From contig NC_047101.1 in NCBI RefSeq assembly GCF_902459505.1, forward strand, positions 15,504,705 to 15,568,704: a DNA stretch of 64,000 bases. Reading direction: 5' to 3'. This stretch comes from Geotrypetes seraphini (lineage: Eukaryota; Chordata; Amphibia; Gymnophiona; Dermophiidae). Shown here piece after piece: positions 43,700-55,390 of this stretch (position 1 is the stretch's first letter; each line of letters starts with the position of its first letter). The translations under genes were made by a program, and so were the position numbers. The notes beneath the pieces were generated by a model. The model was not told where the DNA came from. It made no database searches and was given only the letters and a program-made list of their open reading frames with translations.

Positions 43700-44275
43700 T
43701 AGATCATCTGCTCACAGGAATCAGCAATATTCAGTTGATGTTGACCTGTAGTGGAACTGTTAGCATGCTGTGTTATGGAGTTTCTAGAGATTTTTCACCT
43801 GAAAACTGAGAAAGATTGTAGGTATAGCTGGTAGTGAAGTGAAAGTTCATGTCCTTCTATTTATTGTGGCTTACTTTTTTGGGCTCTGGAACAGGGAATG
43901 TGATAAAGATTATTATAACGAATACTAAGCCCCATAGCTTAAGCAATAAACTCATTGTTCACAGAGAAGCATAAAGCACCTCATGAATCATTTAAGTAAA
44001 TACTGAAACAGTTGGTCAGCTGGACTTTATACCATAGTAATAAGCTGCCATTTTCGACTGAGGTGTAAAACAGGAAGTCACACAATAAGGACAGTATATG
44101 AACACTGCTTCCTCCATGAGCTAAGAGAAACAAAAAATCTCTTTAGAAACTGAATTTATACAATGCTTGCAAGTATGCATGCATGTGTACTTGCAAGTAT
44201 ATGTAACTGTGTGTGCTTCTCTTAATCCATAATGCTATGACCTGCAACTTTCAGGAGCCACTTATCTAGGTTTTT
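43700..44275. other. Intergenic, nothing recognised
   Basis: No repeat identified apart from a short dyad around GCATGCATG at 44177. Confidence 0.4.
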
Positions 44276-44276
44276 G

Positions 44277-44620
44277 TTTTGGTTTTTTTTAAATCTGTAT
44301 TTTTAAATTTTTACCTTTTGACAAAGTATGAGTCAAAACAAGTAATAATACAATACCAGTTATAACATCTTTGTATAACGAAAGATACGTAAAAGAAAAT
44401 TTACATTAAAAAAATAAGAAAACACTTTTCCATTAATTCAAGGGTACAAAATTAAATACAGAAATCAAATATACTAGTTGTATAGTTAGACCTTAATTAA
44501 AGGGGGAGAAAGCTATGCAATCACTGAAATTCCTATACAAACAATATAAAGGAAAATAAAAATGGTAGCTGATTGGGCTTAAGAACCTTACTTAATTAAG
44601 CTGACTTGAAATAGAGAATC
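44277..44620 (-). mobile_element. L1-type LINE 3' end, probable
   Basis: A T run followed by AAATCTGTATTTTTAAATTT and GTATGAGTCAAAACAAGTAA, AT-rich without frames, like the tails at 57888 and 58212. Confidence 0.4.
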
Positions 44621-44779
44621 CCTCAAGAACACTAATTTAGACAAATAAAAGGTTACCAGCATTATCCCAGGGCAGGGTTCTTTGACATATACTTTCAGTC
44701 CTAGAAGCATATTTTAGGTGAGTTGGGAAAATAATGTTTATAGATTGTCCTGCCATTTGGAATTAAGATAGATATAAAA

Positions 44780-45320
44780 GAATCCTCCAAAGTACTGGGT
44801 GTTATACTAGACTCCAAATTATCTCTCGAACTACAGATCTCTAACCTCTGGGAAAAAAACCTTCTTCTCCATGAGAGAGCTGATACTCATAAGACCATAT
44901 TTCCACGAATGACACTTCTCCATACTAGTACGGATGTTGATTCTGTCGCAGCTTGACTACTGCAACTCCTTCTTCTTAGGCATCAACGCAACATTGACCT
45001 GTAAACTGCAATTACAGTAATCCAAAATCACAGCGATGGGTTCATATTTTTTAAACTTGAAAATAAGTTTAATCTCCACATATCTCAAACAGTGACACTG
45101 GCTACCTGTCACTACTCAAATAAACTTCAAAACCTCCTGCATAATCTTCCACATCCTACATGGAAACTCCGCCTCGCCACTCATAAACCTATTCACTTCT
45201 TCAAGGTCCACCTTGATCAGAAATCTCAATAACCCTGAGCTGATGTGTGACAAAATACCTGGTCTACCTATTTCTATCACTATATCCCCTTCATTCTTTA
45301 GCATGGAGCCTAAATCTACA
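44780..45320 (+). mobile_element. LINE fragment (L2-like), degraded
   Basis: It translates with scars to LGVILDSKLSLELQISNLWE, then to an L.SQLDYCNSFFLGINATL-like stretch. This is the LGV..D..LS...H and S.LDYCNS pattern of L2-type reverse transcriptases. Confidence 0.65.
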
Positions 45321-45864
45321 CAATGATTACACACTTAAGGGGCTCATAATAAAAAAACCTGTCATTAAGTCAGCATTTTCAAAACTCTTTCTGGACATCT
45401 TGCAAGGTATTCTAGTTGCTTGTGATTGGGCTGTGCGATTATTACCTGTCACTCGTTTGTCCCCAGGCACTTCTGGTCTTCCTTCTCATTCATTGGGCTC
45501 TGCTAAAACAACAACTTGCTTCTTTCATACACTCTGTTAAAACACATGACCAGGTCCCTCCAGACACCTCCTGGTCATCACCGGGTCTTCCCTGGACTCC
45601 ATTCTCCTGGTCCCTCCAATCCTTCATTAGCTCTTCAAATCTTCACCACCAGCCCCACCGGTCCCTCTGCTGGTCACTCACCAGTCATCTTTGGAAAATG
45701 CTCTCAGGGTCTACAGGCTGCCCTATAGGCTGCTTCCTCCTGGGTCTTCTGACAGCTCCTGGTACCATTACTGGTCTCTCTACCAGTCGCTACTGGCTCC
45801 ACCTGACCCTCCACTGGCCACTTACTAGTCCTTGGACCTTGAACTCTTCCAGCTCCTTCTAGCT

Positions 45865-46724
45865 CAGTGGTCTCAAACTCGTGGCCTGGGGGCCACATGC
45901 GGCCCCCCAGGTAGTATTTTGAGGCCCTTGGTATGTTTATCGTAATCACAAAAGTAAAATAAAAGTTTCTTGCTCATATGTCTCTTTAGCTATAAATGAC
46001 AATATTATTATTAATACTTAGTCAAAAGGAAAGATTTATAAACAAAATCTTTTCCAGAGAAAGGAAAATGGTAAAACCAGAGGACATAATTTGAGGTTGA
46101 GGGGTGGTAGATTCAGGGGCAATGTTAGGAAATTCTACTTTACGGAGAGGGTAGTGGATGCCTGGAATGCCCTCCCGAGAGAGGTGGTGGAGCGTAAAAC
46201 TGTGACTGAGTTCAAAGATGAACACAGAAGATTTAGAATCAGAAAGATTTAGAATCAGAAGATTTAGAATCAGAAAATAATATTAAATATTGAACTAGGC
46301 CAGTTACTGGGCAGACTTGCACGGTCTGTGTCTGTGTATGGCCGTTTGGTGGAGGATGGGCAGGGGAGGGCTTCAATGGCTGGGAGGGTGTAGATGGGCT
46401 GGAGTAAGTCTTAACAGAGATTTTGGCAGTTGGAACCCAAGCACAGTACCGGGTAAAGCTTTGGATTCTTGCCCAGAAATAGCTAAGAAGAAAAATTAAT
46501 AAAAAAAATTTAAATTGAATCAGGTTGGGCAGACTGGATGGACCATTCGGGTCTTTATCTGCAGTCATCTAATATGTTACTATGTTACTATAAACTATAA
46601 AGAGTTTTACCTCATGCAAAATTGTTAATTCTTTAATAAGACATTAACTATTTTTTTTGCGGCCCTCCATGTACCTATAAATTCAAAATGTGGCCCTGCA
46701 AAGGGTTTGAGTTTGAGACCACTG
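45865..46724. mobile_element. Non-autonomous hAT element, family A copy 3, split by a CR1
   Basis: CAGTGGTCTCAAACTCGTGG to GTTTGAGACCACTG. The two halves align with copies at 7932 and 26248 once 46044-46588 is set aside. Confidence 0.85.
46044..46588 (+). mobile_element. CR1-type LINE 3' end nested in a hAT element
   Basis: CTTTTCCAGAGAAAGGAAAA, TTCTACTTTACGGAGAGGGT, GGATGCCTGGAATGCCCTCC and a tail TATGTTACTATGTTAC. TATAAAC lies on both sides (46037-46043 and 46589-46595). It holds a local AGATTTAGAATCAGA tandem repeat at 46227-46277. Confidence 0.8.
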
Positions 46725-46775
46725 GCTGCTTGGGGGGCCACCGACGGTTCTCTGACCCTGGCCATCCCGATGTCG

Positions 46776-47240
46776 CTCGTTGCCAGAAGCTTTTCAAAAC
46801 CTAGACAAAGTGCCAAAAGCCATCTGGATTCCCGGACGTCTAGTAACCCTACCTATAAGAAAAGGTGCATCAGGCTACATATTGCTGGGAAGCAGAATAA
46901 ATCAGCTTGTGAGATTGATTACAAATTGCTTTATTCATTTGCTGTGGAAGTCACCAACCTGCAGTACACTGAGTCATAGGCGTCGGAATAGAGGAAGCCA
47001 CAAGGGCCATGGCCTCCCCAATAACTGGCGGTCAGAAGAGTCGGTTGTGGCTCTACTCCCTCACCCACCTCCACCCGGCCACTGTAATTTTAAATCTGCG
47101 GGGAGCCACAGCGCAGCATCGTTGTGGAATGAAAACTTCTGGGGCTCATTGATGCTGTGGGGCGGCTTCCCAAAGATTTAAAATTACCGTGACCATGGAA
47201 GGTAGGTGGGGGAGTCGTCATGCCACAGGATCCTGCTGAG
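46776..47240. other. hAT family D fragment and GC-rich dyads
   Basis: CTTTTCAAAACCTAGACAAA and CCGGACGTCTAGTAACCCTA are the right part of family D. 47060-47215 holds an imperfect dyad around TTTTAAATC and CAAAGATTTAAAA. Confidence 0.45.
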
Positions 47241-47690
47241 GCTAGGGCAGAGCTTTTGTGGCCCCCCAAACAATAAAGTGTCCCGCTGCACTGAGTTACT
47301 GAGAGATTCATATATGGTTAAATCACCTGTGAGGGACAGAGTTGGCAGTTATTTGGTTAAGTGCTCCTACCCTCAGTGCGCCACTGATTCAGACCTTAAC
47401 CGGATAAGTGAAACTAGACAAAGATAAGGGCTGTGTTTCATGTGGTCCAATTTATCTAGCTACCTTATCTGGTTAACCAAATGCCAACTCTGCCCTGACT
47501 CTGCCCCCACACTGTCTATGATTTCAGCTTAGGTGGTTAGAAGGGATAATCAGTGGCACAATCCCATTGTCATTGAATATTGGCAGATAGCCCCTCACAG
47601 GTGATTTAACCCTATAGAAATCTTTCAGTAACTCAGTGAATAGGCAGCGGGGGCCCCAAAAGCTCCGATCATGATTGTAGAGTTTATTTA
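47240..47690. mobile_element. Large foldback element
   Basis: The arms 47290-47335 and 47591-47637 match at about 88% (ACTGAGTTACTGAGAGATTC, TTAAATCACCTGTGAGG). The outer parts GCAGAGCTTTTGTGGCCCCC and GGGGGCCCCAAAAGCTCCGA pair as well. Non-coding. Confidence 0.7.
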
Positions 47691-47931
47691 TCCTAATCTT
47701 GAAAGGGGAGCAGACTGGCAAGGAATCCAAAAATTAATTGGGGGGGTACATATCCAGCAGATTTGAAAGTTCATGCTATACACCCTATTATCCCTTCATG
47801 CACACAGGAACATCTTCTCTTAATACTGCTAACGTGATACATGTTATCTGCTCAGTATCCTGTAACAGAGAGACCTCCAGTGGAAACTTATAAAATTGAC
47901 TAGCTGAGAACTGTGCATCAAGTGTTTAGCT

Positions 47932-49231
47932 CAGTGTTTTTCAACCTTTTTTGGGCAAAGGCACACTTGTTTCATGAAAAAAATCACGAGGCACACCACC
48001 ATTAGAAAATGTTAAAAAATTTAACTCTGTGCCTATATTGACTATATATAAAGTAATTCTCTTGAATAGGAATCAAATAAACACAAAGAAAGTATTTTAT
48101 AATTACTTTATTATGAAATATTAAGTAAACAGAATAGTGAAAAATTATAAAATACTTTATTCAGTGCGAAACCTGGGCCTGTTTGGCTGAACACAAAGCT
48201 CATATTCTGGCTGGAATCGAAGAAAGACACACACGTAGCTCTTCGTCAACAGCTCTCAGTCTCTCTCTGTATTTGGTTTTTATAGAATACAAAAATAGAC
48301 AAATATACCCTCCATCCTTTTTATTAAACCACAATAGCAGTTTTTAGCGCAGGGAGCTGCGCTGAATGCCCAGCGCTGCTCTTGACGCTCATAGGCTCCC
48401 TGCGCTAAAAACCACTATTGCGGTTTAGTAAAAGGTGACCATATTGTAAAATATAGACAGCAGATATAAATTCAGAACTGTGCATAGTAAGTGAAGGGAA
48501 GTTTTCATCTCTGGGAATTTACCCAGTTAACTATTAAGTTATTTGGGCAAATTCCTTTGAAAACTGTGGTAATACTGCCTCCACTTTGCTAAATTTAAAA
48601 TAAAATCATTTTTCCTACCTTGTCTGGTGATTTCTGGTTGCACTTTCTTCTTCTGACTGTGCATCCAATCTTTCTTCCCTTCTATCAGCCTGTATGCTTT
48701 CTCTCCTCCACACCTCATTCCCTCCCCCAACTTTTTCTTCCTCTCTCCCTGACCTTTCTTTCTTTTTTTCTGTTTCTCTTCTTTCCTTCTGTTTCCCTGC
48801 CTGCCCCCTTTCTTTCTTTCTCCCTGCCGTTCCCCAAGCCACTGCCACTGCCGCTGCCATTGGGGAACAGGACCCACCAATGGATAACAGGCCCTAAAGC
48901 CGACGTATGCTCTCCCTGACGTCAATTCTGCAATCAGAGAGGAAGTTCAGCCCAGCCAGGCAGCGATTGGCTGGCCCGAACTTCCTCTCCGACTGCAGAA
49001 TTGACGTCGGGGAGAAGAAGACTTATCGGCTCGATAGATTAGATCGCCAAGACAAAGTGAGTCCTGGGTGATCGACTCACTTTGCCTTGGCGAGCTACTG
49101 GCGTCCCTGCCTCGGGCCCCCTGTCAGCTCCGGGCCCCTGAATGCAGGACTGGTAGTACTGCCCTGATGGTGGCCCTGCGGCACACCAGGCAACATCTCG
49201 CGGCACACTAAACAGCGGTTGAAAAACACTG
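47932..49231. mobile_element. 1.3-kb non-autonomous hAT element
   Basis: CAGTGTTTTTCAACCTTTTT to GGTTGAAAAACACTG, flanked by a perfect 8-bp duplication GTTTAGCT (47924-47931 and 49232-49239). It carries a foldback at 48308-48437 (TTTTTAGCGCAGGGAGCTGC arm) and another at 48908-49017. The Arg/Lys-rich minus-strand frame inside is low complexity, not a transposase. Confidence 0.9.
48908..49017. repeat. Foldback inside the hAT element
   Basis: CTCTCCCTGACGTCAATTCT faces CAGAATTGACGTCGGGGAG, with AGAGAGGAAGTTC and GAACTTCCTCTC as inner arms. Confidence 0.8.
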
Positions 49232-49239
49232 GTTTAGCT

Positions 49240-50000
49240 AATGCACTAAACAAGATCGCTAAGACTGCGTAGGTCCGGTCCGCTCCAATTTTTGGATAAT
49301 TCTGAAAGAGCTATTGATGCACTAAAAATTTTGCATGCAAATGATTCACACAGAGGTTTGTCGTAATCCTCATCTTTTCTGTCTGATTGATCGCTGTGAG
49401 AGTGACTCCCACATATGCACAGAGCCAGCAGGGGAAGCCCGAACAGCTGAAAGGCAGGGGAAGTGTCCTGCCACTTAGCTGTTTGGGGCAGGAAAACTAT
49501 TTTTTTTTTTATAGGCACAGATGCTGTGTGTGTTATCCATTTAAAAAAAAGAAAAAAGCACCTCCCGCTGATGACAGCCCTCCCTGACATCTCGAACCGG
49601 CACTGGGGACCAAACCCCCACCCCTTCACCAGCAAAATTGGCAGGAGAGATGCCTACTCCCTCTTGCCTTGCCAACATCCCCCACACAAGAAAAAATCAG
49701 CAGGAGGATTGCCACCTCCCTCCTGCCAATGGAGGTCCCCCCGCACCAGGTGCAACCCCAGAACCATCCCTTACCCTCCCAAAAAAGGCAGAAGGGAAGA
49801 CCCTCCAAACCTCTCTCCACCCCTTGAACCCCCTACCCCACCCTACCATATCTGAGCCAATCAGGGCCTTAGGCTTCTCCCTCTGTATCCTGGGATACAG
49901 AGGGCAGAGCCTAAAGCCCTGATTGGCTCAGATGTCTAAGGCCCCGCCTCTTGGGAGGGGCCTTAGACATCTGCCCAATCAGGGCCTTAGGAAAGGAGAT
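49240..50000. mobile_element. Non-autonomous DNA transposon (GATGCACTAA family), second copy
   Basis: It shares TTGATGCACTAAAAATTTTG, GGCACAGATGCTGTGTG and TGATGACAGCCCTCCCTGAC with 40730-41290. The right part is a palindrome at 49850-49950 (CTGAGCCAATCAGGGCCTTA against CCCTGATTGGCTCAGATGTC). Confidence 0.6.
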
Positions 50001-50519
50001 AGAGATGCCAGTGGGGTGGGATGGGAAGGAAGGAAGGAAAGAAGAGAGTGATGTCAGAGCATAGGGTAGGGGGTGAAGACAGAAAGAGAAAAATGGAGAG
50101 GGAGTGAAGCTGAAATGAATCATGTACTATGGAAGGAGCATAGAAAGAATTATGCCATTTAAAAGAGACAGAAGGGAGGCGGACAGCGGATGGAAGGGGC
50201 AGAGAGAGAGGGTGGCCAGTGGATGGAAGGGGCAGAGAGAGGACTATGCTATATGAAAAGAAGAGAACAAAGAGAAGATGATTAAAGCAGAAAGGTCTTG
50301 TTTAGATGTTTCAGATTTGGACAAATTTTTGGTTGAGAATGTCAATATGCGGTATATATATTTTTAAATAAATAAATGTGGTATAAAGGAAGACATAGTG
50401 GCGGTCTGGATGATCAAATGCCTGGACGTATAGCTAGACAATTTAAAAAAAAAAAATTATTTTGGACGTACTTTTAGAGAATGGACATTTTGCCACTGAT
50501 GACTTTGGGCGACTAGCAC

Positions 50520-50916
50520 CCTACGTCCAAATTGGACGTTTCTTTTGATTATGTCCCTCTATGTTCCCTCCTGTTCTTTTCGATCCATATCTCAGCATCT
50601 TTTGGAAGTTCCACCTTTTCGGACTATTACAAAAGCTACAATCTGCTCCAGGGTATTTATTGTCATGGGTCCATGGCTGTGGAACGCGCTTCCAGATGTG
50701 ATACATCAGATCCTTCTGTTTCTTTCCTTTCGAAAAGCCTTGAAGGCCTATTTTTTCCAGGAAGCTTTCAGCAATGTATGAAAGGAGAAAAGTGTATTGG
50801 TGGTGTTCCATTGTAATTTTAATGTGTGATTGTTTGTTTTATTATATTTGTATGTATTTTGTAATCCGCATAGATCTTTATGATTTGCGGAATATAAATT
50901 GTTTTAAATAAATAAA
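50520..50916 (+). mobile_element. L2-type LINE C-terminus and 3' end
   Basis: It translates to MGPWLWNALPDVIHQILLFL and SFRKALKAYFFQEAFSN. The 3' end is TATTTTGTAATCCGCATAGA, TTTGCGGAATATAAATTG and an AAATAAATAAATG tail. The SINE at 8749 ends with the same sequence. Confidence 0.82.
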
Positions 50917-51129
50917 TGAGACAGCCATGTAACCTCTTGAACCGTTCCCAGATGCAGCAGCTGGAAAGCTGCGAAATGCTGGCAAGGTCAGATTGTAAAT
51001 GAGACTGCTTTCATACTGCAATGAGGCTGTGCTCATAAGATAAAAAGATAAGTTTTGCTGTCATTATATATTAAGGTATATTTTGCTGCTCTAGCCACTC
51101 CTCCTCTCCCAGTGGTCTACGTTGCTAGA

Positions 51130-51250
51130 TTTCTCCCTTAATGTGAAGAGTTGTAATCTCTGATAACCAGAGTTGAGATTGTGATGTCATAATGCCTCAT
51201 TCCACCAATAAGAGTCAACCTCATCAGTGATGTCACAATTGCTTGATTGT
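51130..51250 (+). repeat. GTGATGTCA module
   Basis: TTGAGATTGTGATGTCATAA, TGCCTCATTCCACCAATAAG and CAGTGATGTCACAATTGCTT. One of eight copies found in the window. Confidence 0.8.
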
Positions 51251-51254
51251 AAAG

Positions 51255-51425
51255 GGTAAAGGACTTGATACACTGCTTTTTTCTGTGTGGTTATAATCAA
51301 AGCAGTTTACATATTTTAGATGGGTACTTATTTTGTTCCTGGGGCAATAAAGTGTTAAGCAACTTGCCCAGGGTCACAAGGAGCTGCAGTGGGAATGGAA
51401 CTCGCAACTCACAAGTAGATGCCAC
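51255..51425 (-). mobile_element. tRNA-derived SINE
   Basis: Minus strand: GTTGCGAGTTCCATTCCCAC, TCCTTGTGACCCTGGGCAAG and AAACTGCTTTGATTATAACC. Confidence 0.7.
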
Positions 51426-51429
51426 TATT

Positions 51430-52040
51430 TTAATAAAGCAAAACCAAAATAACCTTTAATATCAGTCCATTCTAGTTTATTAATGGACAACATTGTAATA
51501 AACAATGGACTCAATTTAATTAGGCTTACTGGAAACAGTTACTGTAGCTAAGATGATACTATATCAAGTCAGTTTGTAATCAGTACAGCCTTGCAAACAC
51601 CATGCTGAGTATGCTGAATTGTTGTGTGTCTTAATTACTCATTTGTCCTGCCACAGTGATAAAAAATGATCTGTCATTATGCAAATAGGAAGACTGCTAA
51701 CATCAGCCTTGCTTTCTAGAAGAGGTAATCCACTTAAATCCAGATCATCTTAATCATGCTTTACTCCACAGTCTCTCCATTCTCAGCATGCTCTATAATC
51801 CCCATCATTTCAGGTTGAGACAGGGAGCTTTCTCAAAGATCTGACTACCGTAATTTAGCCAGAACAGACTGATGTTTGTATGTGGCATCTGTCAACTCCA
51901 ATACAGACTGAACTGATGGACAGCATAGGCTATATGAAATATTACAATATATTGTGGCTAGAGGATGAAGGATGTTGTTCACCTTCAAACTCAAAGCTGC
52001 AGATAGGGATGGAAACTTGCACATCATTCCATCTGTCATT
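51430..52040. other. Intergenic, nothing recognised
   Basis: AT-rich, no gene or repeat identified. Confidence 0.4.
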
Positions 52041-52050
52041 CATTCAGGAA

Positions 52051-52649
52051 TAGGGTTACCATATGTTCGGACTTACCTGGACATGTCCTCTTTTTAGAGG
52101 ACAGTCTGGGTGTCTGAACAGTTTTCTGGGTTTTGGATTCTTACTGAGTCCAAACTTTTTTAACCTTCAGGCAGGCAGTGGGGATCACCTGCCGTGAGAG
52201 CTGCATCAATTGCGGTCCCGCCACAGGTACTGATAGTCTAGGGGTAGGAGCTCCTGTTGCGAGCTGCTGGAGGTGTCAGTAAAGGCCCCGGCTCTGCCTG
52301 AGCTCAGGGACACATCTGGAGGGCATCCATGCATGCATGTGATCTCATTGCATCCGTGCTTGCTCGGAGGCCCTCCAGATGTGGCCTCAAGATCAAGCAC
52401 AGCTGGAGCCTTTTCTGCCACCTTCAGCCAACTCCTACTCATGGGACTGTGATTGATGAAGCTCCCACCTGCGGGTGAATTCCCCTCCACTGCCACAAGA
52501 GGTACCCAATCCAGTGGAGGGAGGGAGGGATGGAAGAGGGAAGGAGAGGATATGAGGTTTGTGTGTGTACGGGGCTGGGAGAAAGAAGGTCTAGGGACAG
52601 GGCCACATGTCCTTTTTTTTTGGTTTGTTTACAAAATATGGTAACGCTA
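52051..52649. mobile_element. Non-autonomous hAT element, family D copy 2
   Basis: TAGGGTTACCATATGTTCGG to AAAATATGGTAACGCTA, flanked by a perfect 8-bp duplication TTCAGGAA (52043-52050 and 52650-52657). 599 bp. GGACATGTCCTCTTTTTAGA is shared with 33314-33584. Confidence 0.93.
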
Positions 52650-52654
52650 TTCAG

Positions 52655-53060
52655 GAACATAAGAATATTAAGAGTTGCCACACTGGGACAGACCGAAGGT
52701 CCATCCAGCCCAATATCCTATTTCCAACAGTGGCCAACCCAGGTCACAAGTACCTGGCAGAAACCCAAAGAGTAGCAACATTCCAGAGCTGAGATTGTGA
52801 TATCATAATGCCTCATTCCACCAATGTCTAAGAGCCAACCTCATCAGTGATGTCACAATGGCTTGATTGTCCTATACTTGGCTCACGTAAGAACATAAGA
52901 ATTGCGGTACTGGGACAGACCGAAGGTCCATCAAGCCCAGTATCTGTTTCCAACAGTGGCCAATCCAGATCACAAGTACCTAGCTAGATCCCAAGGAGTA
53001 AAACAGATTTTATGCTGCTTATCCTGGGAATAAGTAGTGGATTTCTCCAAGTCATCTTAT
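52655..53060 (-). mobile_element. CR1-type LINE 3' ends around a GTGATGTCA module
   Basis: ACACTGGGACAGACCGAAGG, CAATATCCTATTTCCAACAG and GGTCACAAGTACCTGGCAGA. Then the module (52793-52872), then a second tail start (AAGAACATAAGAATTGCGGT). Confidence 0.75.
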
Positions 53061-54236
53061 TTGTTTGAACTATGGGTAAGGGAAGTGGAAGAAAGCTGAG
53101 CTCTTTGTTTTATGCAGCCCTTTTTGTCACATATCACAGTTTGAGTCAGTGACTTCATACATGGATATCCTGTTGGTTTTGATCTCTGGACAACAAATTT
53201 TGCTTCACAAGCTCCAATTTGACTGGTTAAATTTATTCAGCAACAGTATAATTGTCATCTATCAACTGTGTCCAAAGTTCATCCGGTCTTCCCAAACTAA
53301 AAATGTTTTCTTCCAGTTTTGTTAGCTCTTTCATCTAAATGACTTGTCATAGTGATTGTGAGGCAGAATCAGCCCACTCAGTTTTCTAATTAATGGTGCC
53401 ATCTTTTGTTTGACCTTGTTGAATGCACTTTGTCCAAAATAAACATAGCTTCCAGAACCCGGTGAATAAAATGGCAAATGCCAGCTTTCATGATTTTGTA
53501 CCATGGATTGTCATTAGTTCCTTCATTTACAATTAGTACAAAATGTTATTCAGAATTATCTGAACACTTTTTATCAATAATAAATGTTCCTGCACTAAGT
53601 GCATTCAACAGGGCTCATGAAAGATAGTGCCATTAAATGAAGAATTGAGCGGCGTGATCCTACCTCATGATCACTATGGCAACAGAGGTAACACCATTCT
53701 AGGCTTATAATGAGTTGTGTTGGAGGTCCATCTAGTTGTGAATGACAAAATCATAGTGATATCATGATAGTTCAAACCCACTCCCTCTATCAAATATTGT
53801 TACAAAATTCTCAACCCCTGTCTGCCTCCCCTTGAAGACTGACATCATTTTGCAATTCTTCAGTATCTCTCCTCTCTTTGCTCCTTGTTTTTTAAGCATC
53901 ATCTATATCCTTTGTGTTCTTTGCTGAGAAGCAGGTATGTGTGACGAGAAGCATGGTTCTTTGATTTTGTCTGGCAGGATCTATTGTTTTGCTTTAAACA
54001 TGAGTATCTGGGCCTAAAAGGAATGGTGTGTGCGGCTCTGCTGTCATTTGTTGTGTTACTGCCTACTACCCTCTAAGAAGCTGCTGCTATAGGCAGCTGG
54101 CAATCTTGCCTAATAGTTGAGGCAGCCCTTCCCCCTATTTTGGATGCGTGGGGTGGGGATGCCAGTTCATCCCTCGCCTCAGGCAACAGATTGCTTTGAG
54201 CTGCCCCTAGTTATAGAATTTCTCTCCACTTGACAA
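53061..54236. other. Intergenic, possible decayed coding relic
   Basis: The minus strand between about 53640 and 53060 gives short runs that look protein-like (TKLEENIFSLGRPDELWTQL) broken by many stops. No family was recognised. The rest is unassigned. Confidence 0.3.
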
Positions 54237-54640
54237 GACCCCCCCCCCCAGCTTTGATGAAATACTCCCTAGAGACGTGTCTTTGCCTGAATTTAAGAAA
54301 GCATAGGACAGGCACGTGGGATTTCTTAGGGAGAGGAGGAGATAGTGGATGCTGAGGATGGGCAGATTGGATGGACCATTTGGCCCTTATCTGCCATCAT
54401 GTTTTAAAGTCACTCTTATCTATACTCTTCACCTTTACTACCAACTCCAGACTCTCTTCCTTTTATTTTGCTACACCCTATGCCTGGCATAGACTTCATC
54501 TCTGGCCCTATTCATATCTAGACTAAAAGCTCACCTTTTTGAAGCTGTTTTTAACTCTTAACCTCATATCACCTGTTCAGTACTGATCTTTTAATCATTC
54601 CCACAATAAATAATTCCCTAATCCCTTTTTGTCTGTCTTG
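54237..54640 (+). mobile_element. CR1 tail followed by an L2-like fragment
   Basis: CCTGAATTTAAGAAAGCATA, GGCACGTGGGATTTCTTAGG and TGGACCATTTGGCCCTTATC are the CR1 tail (to about 54400). 54410-54640 reads like the C-terminus of an L2-type LINE (SRLKAHLFEAVFNS). Confidence 0.65.
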
Positions 54641-55380
54641 AATAGATTATATGTCTCTTATGTGTTTTGTGTATGGATCTCAATGCCAGTCAAAAGGGCA
54701 AGCAGACCTTAGATTAAAGATGAGCAGTGCCATCAATGTATATTGCAAAGACTTCTCATGGGTGCTCCTTAGCAAAAAGGTAATGATGATATTCTAGCAT
54801 CAAGAAGAGAACAGTGGGGTTTTGAAGGACTACCGCAGAACCTAATACTATTTATTTAAACTGGTGTACAGTTTATTCCTATACAGTTGTTTTCGACTGT
54901 GCGATAAATCATATTAATTAAATGTGCTCACAGTTGATGTATCCAGATGTATTCACCGACCCAGTTTCTGAAGGAAGTGTTTGAGGGCAGTCCTGGCTTT
55001 TGCATTTGCACCCCAGTGCAGCACAGGCAGCATTTGTAGTACTTGTAGTCTCCCTTCTAGATGTTTTTAGGCCATTTGTCAGTACTGTATAGCTGTGTGA
55101 CTTAGCATCAGCAGATGACGTCAGAAGACTATACTTTGAAGAAGAAAAAAAGAGCCATTGTAAGGAGAAATACTGTATATGCCAAAGCCCAACGATAAAA
55201 CTGGTTTATAAATGTTAAATTTAGGAATGAATGCTCACCAAGTGTAACTTCTCCACACCTTTTGACATTTGAGGACTAGTTCTATAAGAAAACTTAAATA
55301 TAATACATTATATGTAGGGGACCATAAATATGGCAAAAAGCCAGGCCTGCTCACTAAGAAGTAACATTCTTAAAAAAAAA
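54641..55380. other. PWWP2A upstream region, nothing recognised
   Basis: No repeat identified. It ends at an A run (55371). Confidence 0.4.
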
Positions 55381-55390
55381 GTGCACTATT

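Noticed and set aside
45416-45862. 148-codon plus-strand frame rich in Ser, Leu, Pro and Trp
   Set aside because: Low-complexity CTCC/CTGGTC-rich sequence with no domain, no conserved motif and no splice context.
48539-48925. 128-codon Lys/Arg/Gln-rich minus-strand frame
   Set aside because: It is a CT-rich simple stretch read backwards inside a hAT element with a perfect target duplication.
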